From: a bacterium
Lineage (GTDB): Bacteria; Eisenbacteria; RBG-16-71-46; CAIMUX01
DNA length: 49,448 nt
Direction: 5' to 3'
Assembly (NCBI GenBank): GCA_030431975.1
Contig: JAUIHP010000033.1
Span: forward strand, 1-49,448
This document shows positions 26,686 through 33,843 of this stretch, one piece after another (position 1 is the first letter of the stretch; every line of letters begins with the position of its first letter). The notes under the pieces were generated by a model. It saw nothing but the letters and a program-made list of their open reading frames with translations, was not told the DNA's origin and ran no database searches. A program made the translations under genes and the position numbers.

Positions 26686-26890
26686 AGATTCTCTTCCCGC
26701 CTTGAGCCTTCGCAGTCGTCTATCTGCATGCGTTCGAGGCTATCACGCGTTTGGGGTCCCCTCCACCTGAGGGGTTATCGGCTTCTCCGATCCCGACCGC
26801 CATCGGTGTCGGTCCTACCGACTTGATGCGGGGTGCTTGGGTCGTTGCCGCTTCTACCGGACGGAGAGACCCGGAGGGCTTGCCTCGGGA

Positions 26891-27032
26891 TTCGTCGGGA
26901 GAGGGGGAGGCAACCGGTGCGGCTCACTGCACAATCGACCGCGGGTGGGGGTGTGCAGACAGTTGGGTGGGGGGGGCGCGGGTCTCATAGTTTCGTTCGT
27001 CCGCACCGGTTGCCTCCCCCTCTCCCGACGAA
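26891..27032. repeat. Perfect 32-bp inverted repeat with 78-nt G-rich loop
   Basis: The left arm 26891-26922 and right arm 27001-27032 are exact reverse complements; the outer ends read TTCGTCGGGAG and CTCCCGACGAA. The loop contains G-runs at 26943-26981 (GGG, GGGGG, GGG, GGGGGGGG, GGG), enough for a G-quadruplex. There is no gene inside and no flanking target duplication. It could be a MITE-like element or a large regulatory hairpin. Confidence 0.9.
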
Positions 27033-27208
27033 CATTGAGGATGGTCCTGGGGTTGGCGGAGCCGCCCGCGCCTGCGGCCGCGCCCCTCGCCAAGGGCACT
27101 GCCGAAGCCGCAGACCGACCGCGCCGACTCCGCCGGACCGCAACGGACGGTGGCGCCCCCGCCGACCCCGCGATGAGGGGGGAAACGGCGTGGAGGCGAG
27201 AGAAGCTC

Positions 27209-27238
27209 GTGACGACACTTGGATGAGGTCCGTATACT
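27209..27238 (+). promoter_or_regulatory. Candidate housekeeping promoter for rocD
   Basis: GTGACG (27209-27214, 4/6 to TTGACA) and TATACT (27233-27238, 5/6 to TATAAT), 18 nt apart, about 50 nt upstream of the rocD start. Confidence 0.4.
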
Positions 27239-27288
27239 GGGCCGGATATCTCGGCTCCGAACCCTAACCTAGCGGGAGTGACAGACTC

Positions 27289-28509
27289 ATGGCGGATACG
27301 AACACGCTCTCTTCGAGCGCGCGGATCATCGAGAAAGACGAAACGGTCGGTGCGCACAACTACCACCCGCTGCCTGTCGTCATTGCGAAGGCGGAGGGCG
27401 TTTGGGTCTGGGATCCGGAAGATCGGAAGTACATGGACTTCCTTTCCGCCTACTCGGCCGTGAACCAGGGGCATCGGCATCCGAAGATCATCCAGGCGCT
27501 GAAGGATCAGGCGGACCGGGTCACGTTGACGAGTCGGGCGTTCCACAATGATCAGATGGGTGAGTTTCTGGAGAAGCTCTGCCGCTACACCGGGTTCGAA
27601 ATGGCGCTGCCGATGAATACGGGCGCGGAAGCCTGCGAGACGGCGATCAAGATGTCGCGGATGTGGGGCAGCAAGGTCAAGGGCGTCCCGAATGGTCAGC
27701 AGGAGATCATCGCGGTCGAAGAGAACTTCCATGGCCGGACGACGACCATCATCTCGTTCTCGACGGATCCGGACGCGAAAGAGCACTACGGTCCCTACAC
27801 GCCGGGCTTCAAGGTCATCCCCTACAACGATGCGGACGCGCTCGAGAAGGCGATCACCAAGAACACCGTGGCTTTCCTTGTCGAACCGATTCAGGGAGAG
27901 GCGGGAGTTTGTGTTCCCGACGACGGCTACCTGACCAAGGTTCGGGAGATCTGTACGAAGCACAAGGTGCTCATGATCGCGGACGAAGTCCAGACCGGCT
28001 TCTGCCGGACGGGCAAGAAGTTCGCCGTCGACCACGAGGGTGTGCGGCCGGACGCAATGTGTCTTGGCAAGGCGCTCGGCGGGGGAGTCTTTCCCGTGTC
28101 CGCTGTCGTCGCTGACAAGGACGTCCTGGGTGTCTTCACGCCGGGAACGCACGGCTCGACTTTCGGAGGGAATCCTCTCGGAGCGGCCGTGGCTTCAGCC
28201 GCGCTCGACGTGCTCGAGGACGAGAAGCTGGCCGATCGCGCGGCGGAGCACGGCGAGTACCTGCGGGAGGAACTGCGCAAGATCGATCAGCCCAAGATCG
28301 TTCAGGTGCGGGGTCGCGGCCTGCTCAATGCCGTTGTCTTCGAAGATGGTTTCGAGGCTTGGGAAACCTGCGTGGCTCTCAAGGAGAAGGGGCTTCTGGC
28401 CAAGCAGACCCACGGGAACATCATCCGCTTCGCTCCTCCGCTCGTCATCACGAAGGAAGAGCTCGATCACGCGATCGCCATCATCCGGTCGGTGTTCGAA
28501 GCGATCTAG
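27289..28509 (+). CDS. rocD: Ornithine aminotransferase
   Basis: A 406-aa class III PLP aminotransferase that converts ornithine and 2-oxoglutarate to glutamate-5-semialdehyde and glutamate, linking arginine breakdown to proline and glutamate. Family signatures are GAHNYHPLPVVIAKAEGVWV, the PLP-phosphate region MNTGAEACETAIKMSR, FHGRTTTIISFS, IADEVQTGFCRTGK with the cofactor-binding Asp, and CLGKALGGGVFPVSA with the PLP lysine (Lys 261). GTHGSTFGGNPL is also typical. GGGAG lies 10 nt before the ATG. The gene appears monocistronic; a proline-type symporter lies elsewhere in the window. Confidence 0.95.
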   Translation: MADTNTLSSSARIIEKDETVGAHNYHPLPVVIAKAEGVWVWDPEDRKYMDFLSAYSAVNQGHRHPKIIQALKDQADRVTLTSRAFHNDQMGEFLEKLCRYTGFEMALPMNTGAEACETAIKMSRMWGSKVKGVPNGQQEIIAVEENFHGRTTTIISFSTDPDAKEHYGPYTPGFKVIPYNDADALEKAITKNTVAFLVEPIQGEAGVCVPDDGYLTKVREICTKHKVLMIADEVQTGFCRTGKKFAVDHEGVRPDAMCLGKALGGGVFPVSAVVADKDVLGVFTPGTHGSTFGGNPLGAAVASAALDVLEDEKLADRAAEHGEYLREELRKIDQPKIVQVRGRGLLNAVVFEDGFEAWETCVALKEKGLLAKQTHGNIIRFAPPLVITKEELDHAIAIIRSVFEAI

Positions 28510-28835
28510 GCGGAGCGGGCAGACCGATCGGGGCCGACCGCCTGAGGGATCCGGAGTGGATTCGCAACTCCGGGGTATTCGATGTGTGGATCCTCTCGCT
28601 GAAAAGATCGAGGAGCCGCGGTCGCATGTCCTTCAAGTTGGCCCCCCTCTCCAAAACGGCCAGCCTGATGGAGTCTCGGCGCACCGCGGCTCCCTTTCCT
28701 TTGGGTCAGCCCAAGAAAGCTGATGGCCCATGCTGGGGAGTCGACGTGATGGCCGGAGTTACGAACGTTTTTTGGAATTCTTTCTGCCAAACGTCCACGA
28801 AAACCGCTTGGGCACTTTAGTCCAGTTGTAAGACG
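28510..28835. other. Gene-free gap upstream of the CHAT lipoprotein gene
   Basis: About 325 nt. I checked for a riboswitch and an ECF-type promoter. GGAAT...CGTC occurs around 28774-28795, but its spacing is too short, so no promoter is claimed. Confidence 0.4.
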
Positions 28836-31781
28836 ATGGCTCTAGTGGATTCTTCTGCAATAAGTTCCGGATGTGTCCAGCGTGTCGCCCGCCGATCTCT
28901 GCGAGATCTCGCCCGAGTCTTTCATTGGCTCGTCCCCGGCCTGACCTTCCTAGCCGTCGCCTGTGGCGCTGACCCGTCGGAGCGAAGGCTCGATGAGGTC
29001 CCAATGCTTCGGCGGGATGCTCGGGAGGCTCTAAAAACCCCCGAGGTCGAAAGCCGCCACCGGCAGTTCGAGCAACTCGGCACCAGCCGCCTCTACACGA
29101 CGTGGAAGAACCTGGACATCTATCTGACGGGATTGTCCCCGGAAGAGTTCGCGACGGCGCGCGAAGAACTCGGTCCCTACCTCGAACGGCTGGGGGACGG
29201 GATGGTCGGCATCTACGACTACGGCGCGGTCCGAACTTGGGCGGTCATGTTGGACACGCTGTCCGCCGAGCACATCGAAACCCGTCGCTGGCTGAAAGAC
29301 GCGAGGGTTCGGCTCAACTATGCGGCGGATCGCGAGGTCAGTGCCATCTACGACTCGCTGCTTGTGGTTCGAAAGGTTGCGCGCAGTCTTGGCGACCCCT
29401 TCTACGTTCCGTATCTCGAGACGGACCTGGCATACCGGGCCCTCGATTTCGATCCCGAGTTGGGTTGGCGGCATGCGCGGCAGGCTCTTCAGGTCGCCGA
29501 GTCTATGGAGGAGCGGGAGACGGAGTACCAGGTTCTCGGGCTCCTGGCCTTTCTGCATTCGACAGCAGGGGATCGGGATTCCTCACTCGTTTATCTGGAA
29601 GAGGGGCTCTCCCGAGCCGTCCGCACTCGCTACGGTCTGCACGCGACCCGACTCTCGCTGTTCCTGGCGAACTGGTACGAGAAGGAGGGGAGGTTCGCGG
29701 TTGCAGAGGATCTGCGCGAACAGGGGTTGCGCTATGCCGAGGAGCTCGTGGCCGGTCCTCATGCGACCCGGCTCTACTCGGAGATCATGCAGCTTTGGGG
29801 CGACCGCGAGTGTTGGGAGGCGGTCGAGAGGTATCTACCCCGCGCACGAATGGCCCTGCGGGAGGCGAGGTCGGTTGCAAGAAGATGGGGCCACAACCAA
29901 CTTCTCGTCGACGGAACTGAGCTTCGCCTCCGCGTTGCCCGCGGTGAGGTTGAGCGGGCGGAGGAACTCATCACCTCGATGGATCGGGTCCTCGTCGAGG
30001 CGGAACTCATGCAGCCGAGAATGCGTGACCTCATGCGGGCCAACGTTCATGACGCCCTTCTGGATCTCGGACGGCCGGAGCCCGTAAGGGCTCATCTCGA
30101 TACGGTCCTTCGGAATCCGGACGTGATCGGAAACATCGTTGCGGCCAGCCGGCTGGGAGCCCAGCACGCGCGTGCGCTCCTCCTGCTCGGGCGACCGGCA
30201 GAGGCATTGGAGGTGTTGAGCCGGCGGGAGGCGTGGCTGAAAGGCGCCGCGGACGACGAATTCGAGCAGGAGGCGCTCGTTGTCGATGCCTGGCTCGAAG
30301 TCGACCGCGAGAGAGCGCGGGACGAACTTGTGGCTGCACTCGGGCGGTTGGTCCCGATTCTCGAGACATCCGAACCGAGTCCCGCGAGCTACTTCCTTCT
30401 CAACAACTGCGAACGGATGCGCCGGCAGAGCCACCTGCTTTGGGGGCATGACGCACGGTCGTCGTACGAACTTGAACTCGCGTGGCGCTCCCTCCCCAGC
30501 CGAATCGGGCGCCGCCCGGGTCAAAGCTCCATTCCGGCAACCATGCCGACTTCCGGCCCGACTTCCATCCCGACTCCCGTCCCGACCCCCGTTCCCGATA
30601 CCGTCCCGGCTTCTTTCGTCCCGCCCCCGGGACTGCTTTCCACCGGCAGACAGGCGGTCTCAGCCATCGAGGCCTGGATCGAACAGACGGGGGGGACCCA
30701 CTACCTCTTCGCGTTGGGACACGATTCTGTTTGTCGATGGACGCATGGACCCGGGGGAGTGATCCGGGACACGCTCGAGGTGACGCCGACGGAACTCCGG
30801 AACGGTGTCGCGAACCTTCTCGACACGCTGGATCCGTCGGGCCCCTCCTCTGAAATCGAATGGGCGGCGGGGCTTCGTTTGCTGCACCGGCAGCTTGTCG
30901 GTGGTCCGACCGAGGAAGGGCCACCTGCAGCGGCGACGGACGCGAGGCCGGTCCTGTGGACGGTGCCGGATTTTCTGAGACAACTGCCCCCTGGGCTGCT
31001 GAACGTCGGAGTTGACGGGACCTACGAGCCTTGGGCTTCCCGAACCGAGCTCGCCATCTTTCGACCCTCCTCCCAGGAGTCGCGGACCTTCCCTCACACC
31101 ACTCGGGATGATGGGCTCATGCTCGTCAATCCAACCGTGTCGCCTGGTCTTACCCGCCGCTTCCCGGAGGTTTCGGACCTGGCTTTTGCGGAACTGGAAG
31201 GGAAGGCGGCTGCGGCCCACGATCCGCGCCTACGCGTCCTGCGACGCGAGTCTGCAACCAAGGATGCGCTGCTCGGTGCGTGGGAAAGTGTCGGGTTCCT
31301 GCATCTTGCGACTCATTTGGTGCGTCGTCCGGAGAACCCGTACCTAACCTTCGTTCCACTGGCGGGAGCGGACGATCCCGACCGAAGCAGTGACGTGCTG
31401 GAGATCATCGATGTGCGTCGGGCCGACCTTTCCGGCTGTGACACCGTCGTTCTTTCCGGCTGCGATACAGGGGCGCCGGTCTCGGTGCGGGATGGAGCGG
31501 CAGCTCCGACCTTGGCCGAGGCGTTCCTGGACGCGGGTGCGGGCGCGGTCGTGCAAACCTTCTGGCCGGTCCGTGACGATGCGGCAGCGCGCCTGGTCGC
31601 AGGTTTCCTCGAACGACGAGGCGGCGGCGAACGCTCCGATGTTCGAGCGCTGCGGGACGTGCAGGTCGAGGAATGGAAACAAGGTCACCATCCCTACGAG
31701 TGGGGGGCCTTCGGAACGCAACTCGGGATCAGTGGATTATCGGCTTGGACGAGGAAAGACGAGGCCTGGGCGAAACGATAG
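28836..31781 (+). CDS. Lipoprotein with TPR-like region and C-terminal CHAT protease domain
   Basis: A 981-aa protein. An Arg-rich N-terminus, the hydrophobic WLVPGLTFLAVAC and lipobox Cys 43 indicate an envelope lipoprotein. Residues about 60-560 are helical TPR-like pairs (LLAFLHSTAGDRDSSLVYLE, ARALLLLGRPAEALEVL). A Pro/Thr/Ser linker (about 565-595) leads to a CHAT caspase-like domain. The catalytic His 827 is in LHLATHLV and Cys 876 in VVLSGCDTG, the usual motifs and spacing. VVQTFWPVRDD and HPYEWGAFG close the fold, so the protease looks intact. No ribosome site is obvious at the ATG. The stop lies 10 nt from that of the convergent anti-sigma gene, suggesting a shared pathway. Confidence 0.88.
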   Translation: MALVDSSAISSGCVQRVARRSLRDLARVFHWLVPGLTFLAVACGADPSERRLDEVPMLRRDAREALKTPEVESRHRQFEQLGTSRLYTTWKNLDIYLTGLSPEEFATAREELGPYLERLGDGMVGIYDYGAVRTWAVMLDTLSAEHIETRRWLKDARVRLNYAADREVSAIYDSLLVVRKVARSLGDPFYVPYLETDLAYRALDFDPELGWRHARQALQVAESMEERETEYQVLGLLAFLHSTAGDRDSSLVYLEEGLSRAVRTRYGLHATRLSLFLANWYEKEGRFAVAEDLREQGLRYAEELVAGPHATRLYSEIMQLWGDRECWEAVERYLPRARMALREARSVARRWGHNQLLVDGTELRLRVARGEVERAEELITSMDRVLVEAELMQPRMRDLMRANVHDALLDLGRPEPVRAHLDTVLRNPDVIGNIVAASRLGAQHARALLLLGRPAEALEVLSRREAWLKGAADDEFEQEALVVDAWLEVDRERARDELVAALGRLVPILETSEPSPASYFLLNNCERMRRQSHLLWGHDARSSYELELAWRSLPSRIGRRPGQSSIPATMPTSGPTSIPTPVPTPVPDTVPASFVPPPGLLSTGRQAVSAIEAWIEQTGGTHYLFALGHDSVCRWTHGPGGVIRDTLEVTPTELRNGVANLLDTLDPSGPSSEIEWAAGLRLLHRQLVGGPTEEGPPAAATDARPVLWTVPDFLRQLPPGLLNVGVDGTYEPWASRTELAIFRPSSQESRTFPHTTRDDGLMLVNPTVSPGLTRRFPEVSDLAFAELEGKAAAAHDPRLRVLRRESATKDALLGAWESVGFLHLATHLVRRPENPYLTFVPLAGADDPDRSSDVLEIIDVRRADLSGCDTVVLSGCDTGAPVSVRDGAAAPTLAEAFLDAGAGAVVQTFWPVRDDAAARLVAGFLERRGGGERSDVRALRDVQVEEWKQGHHPYEWGAFGTQLGISGLSAWTRKDEAWAKR

Positions 31782-31791
31782 TCGGGGCGGG

Positions 31792-32712
31792 TTAGTCCAG
31801 CCGATCGAGTTCGCGGCGAGCCCTGGACCGAATGTCCGGACTCTCGGCTTTGCGCGACAAGTCCTGAAGAATCTGATGCGCGCGGTCGAGCTTGTCGTTT
31901 TCGATCAGGACGAGAGCGAGATCCATTCGGGCCAGCTCACCCCATGGCTGACTGCCTTCCACAAGTCGGAAGTACTCCTCGGCCCGCTCCAGATTGTTTT
32001 CACGGTACGCCAGGATTCCCGCCAGTACGTGGAGCTGGGCGTGCTCTCCGTGTTCCTCGGAAAGCAGTTCGAGCCAGGACCGTGCCTGATCCAGCCGGTC
32101 CGCAGCCAGGTAGCCCGAGACGAGCCACGTTCCGTCATCCAGTCGAGGTGAATCCGAGTGGTCGAAATTGGATTCCATCTGGGCGAGTACAGCCATCAGA
32201 GAGGTATCGGCGGAGCCCGATCTGTAAACCGGTTCCTCAGGGGCCACGGCCAAACCGCCGGGGAGGACGAGGCCGGACGATGAGCTGCGGGAAAGAGCTG
32301 CCTGGAGAGCCTCGGGCGCTTGGGGAAGCGGAGTCGAGTCCCGATTCACCAGCACGAACACGAAAACGGCTGCGGCCGCCGCGACCGCTACGGAGACCCG
32401 TGCGGGAAACCTGCGCGGGGGAGGCGAACCTCCCGTCGCGGGCGAGTGTTCTTTGCCGGCGGAACCCCCCGATCCGGAAGTCGCCCCAACTTCGGTTGAA
32501 CCTCCCGATCGGATGGAATCTACCGTTCCGGCCAGGTACGACTCCGGAATGGGAGTTGCCGGGTCGAGGTCCTGCAATGAGTCGATGACCGAGCGGTAAA
32601 GCGCCTGGCAGGCGGGGCAGCGATCCAGGTGCCTCCTGACCTCACGTAGTTCGGACGAGTCGGGGTCCTCTAGAAGCTCCGCGAGCTGATCCGTCGAAAT
32701 GTGTGTATTCAT
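31792..32712 (-). CDS. Anti-sigma factor with zinc motif, membrane segment and TPR-like domain
   Basis: A 306-aa single-pass membrane protein. The cytoplasmic N-terminus has the zinc anti-sigma motif HLDRCPAC (H-x3-C-x2-C) near residue 28. A Gly/Ser-rich spacer leads to a membrane segment (VSVAVAAAAAVFVFVLV, about 110-127). The extracytoplasmic part has TPR-like helices (SGYLAADRLDQARSWLELL, LAYRENNLERAEEYFRLV). It should sequester the sigma factor encoded just upstream until its outer part is processed or bound. Start ATG 32710-32712 is chosen by domain content. The frame runs further back but overlaps the sigma gene as a shadow. The gene converges on the CHAT lipoprotein gene. Confidence 0.88.
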   Translation of the reverse strand: MNTHISTDQLAELLEDPDSSELREVRRHLDRCPACQALYRSVIDSLQDLDPATPIPESYLAGTVDSIRSGGSTEVGATSGSGGSAGKEHSPATGGSPPPRRFPARVSVAVAAAAAVFVFVLVNRDSTPLPQAPEALQAALSRSSSSGLVLPGGLAVAPEEPVYRSGSADTSLMAVLAQMESNFDHSDSPRLDDGTWLVSGYLAADRLDQARSWLELLSEEHGEHAQLHVLAGILAYRENNLERAEEYFRLVEGSQPWGELARMDLALVLIENDKLDRAHQILQDLSRKAESPDIRSRARRELDRLD

Positions 32713-32717
32713 GATGG

Positions 32718-32900
32718 TTAGGCCCCCGCGTTCTCGACGTGGCAAGAATACGCGAGCGCGGCACTCGCGCGAGGTTTCTCCTTCAGGAGATGGGGTCGGC
32801 GGGACTCGGCGAATTCCGAATGGAAACCCGAGCCACATCCGGAGCGGCATTCCGAGTTCGAAGGTTTCCGGTCGGCGCCCTCGCCGTCTTGCGGCTTCAC
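32718..32900 (-). CDS. Possible 60-aa protein between sigma and anti-sigma genes
   Basis: A 60-codon ORF that exactly fills the gap. Its GTG start overlaps the sigma stop as GTGA, a GGAGGAGG ribosome site lies 3 nt upstream, and it ends 5 nt before the anti-sigma ATG. The product is hydrophilic with three cysteines (ECRSGCG, YSCHVE). There is no membrane segment and no recognised family. The strong start signal and tight packing argue for translation. The alternative is that the ribosome site only serves coupling to the anti-sigma gene. Confidence 0.4.
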   Translation of the reverse strand: MKPQDGEGADRKPSNSECRSGCGSGFHSEFAESRRPHLLKEKPRASAALAYSCHVENAGA

Positions 32901-33703
32901 TGGCCTCCTCCCAACTTGCGGCGAAGGTGACGAATGGCCCGTTCAGCAATCGTATAGACCTTCCGCGTGTCCCCCAAAGAGAGTTCCTGCGCGACGGCGT
33001 CGGCGGGTTGCTGTTCCTGGTAGCGAAGGCGCAGCACGGACTGTTCCTCCTCGGAGAGCTCGCCGACCGCCCGGCGTAACTCCTCGAGTTTGGCCTTGGC
33101 GGCCTGTTCGTCGATCCAGGCATCCGGCGGCGACGTGGACGGGCCGCCGAGAGACTCGATCTCGGTCTCGATCTCTTCCATGGGGACATGGCGTATCCCC
33201 GCGAGGTCCTGGGCGAGACGCCGCACGCTACGCGGGTCCAGCTCCGACTCGATTCGATCGAGGCTCTCGGTAAGCTCGAGCGCATTCAGCGAGTGTCCCT
33301 TGGCCAGCAGTGCCTCCCGTGTGCCGACGAGTCCGCGGCCGCTCCAGAAGAACTGCCGGAAGACCTCCTGATCGACTTCGCTCAATCGTTGAATCGTCTC
33401 GGGCAACTCTCTGCGTCCAAGTTTCTTACGAAGGTGATCAAGAGTCCGGCGCTCGGCGATGACGACGAGCCAGGTCGACAGCGCGGAACGTCCTTCGTAC
33501 TTGCCGAGTGCGCCCCGTCGTAGCTCGACCAAGAGATCGGCAAACACGTCCCGGACGAAGTCTTCGTCCCGTGAATGGCGTCTTCGGATGACAGATAGTA
33601 GAAGCGGTGCGTAACGAGCGACGAACTGATTCCAGGCCACGTCGGAACCCGTGTCGACAGCTCGGGCGAGCTCGATGTCGGCCTCAAAGGTTTTCGGATC
33701 CAT
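32897..33703 (-). CDS. ECF-type sigma-70 family sigma factor
   Basis: A 268-aa sigma factor. Region 2 spans about residues 20-100 (WNQFVARYAPLLLSVI, FVRDVFADLLVEL, ALSTWLVVIAERRTLDHLRK). Region 4 spans about 200-265 (LEELRRAVGELSEEEQSVLR, IAERAIRHLRRKL). The linker is about 100 residues (RRLAQDLAGIRHVPMEEIE), longer than in most ECF sigmas of around 190 aa. It directs RNA polymerase to its own promoters when released from the anti-sigma factor encoded next. ATG 33701-33703 has no clear ribosome site. The stop overlaps the 60-codon ORF. Confidence 0.9.
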   Translation of the reverse strand: MDPKTFEADIELARAVDTGSDVAWNQFVARYAPLLLSVIRRRHSRDEDFVRDVFADLLVELRRGALGKYEGRSALSTWLVVIAERRTLDHLRKKLGRRELPETIQRLSEVDQEVFRQFFWSGRGLVGTREALLAKGHSLNALELTESLDRIESELDPRSVRRLAQDLAGIRHVPMEEIETEIESLGGPSTSPPDAWIDEQAAKAKLEELRRAVGELSEEEQSVLRLRYQEQQPADAVAQELSLGDTRKVYTIAERAIRHLRRKLGGGQ

Positions 33704-33843
33704 GTGCCGCGCTTGGGGGACCGTTGCGGTTCAGAAGTCGTCGAGCCAATTGATGACACTCAGATCAGTCGGTGCGAGCGTAGCACGGAGGGCGGGGAAT
33801 GACGAACCCCGGATCCTTCGGCCGTCACCGTACCCTCTCCCGG

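Larger units (their letters stand above)
26686..27288. other. Gene-free region between divergent SLC13 and rocD genes
   Basis: About 600 nt, very GC-rich. It holds a perfect long inverted repeat with a G-rich loop (26891-27032) and a promoter candidate for rocD (27209-27238). The frames that are open here are Arg/Pro-rich shadows without family features. Confidence 0.6.

Noticed and set aside
26854-28152. 432-codon minus-strand frame over rocD and the inverted repeat
   Set aside because: A shadow of rocD. Its repeated RQPV/PPPLPT segments simply translate the inverted-repeat arms.
28770-28800. ECF-type promoter for the CHAT gene
   Set aside because: GGAAT and CGTC are present but only about 13 nt apart, shorter than the 16-17 nt expected.
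32713-33285. Upstream extension of the anti-sigma frame
   Set aside because: It overlaps the sigma gene in another frame with shadow-like composition. The zinc anti-sigma motif begins right after ATG 32712.
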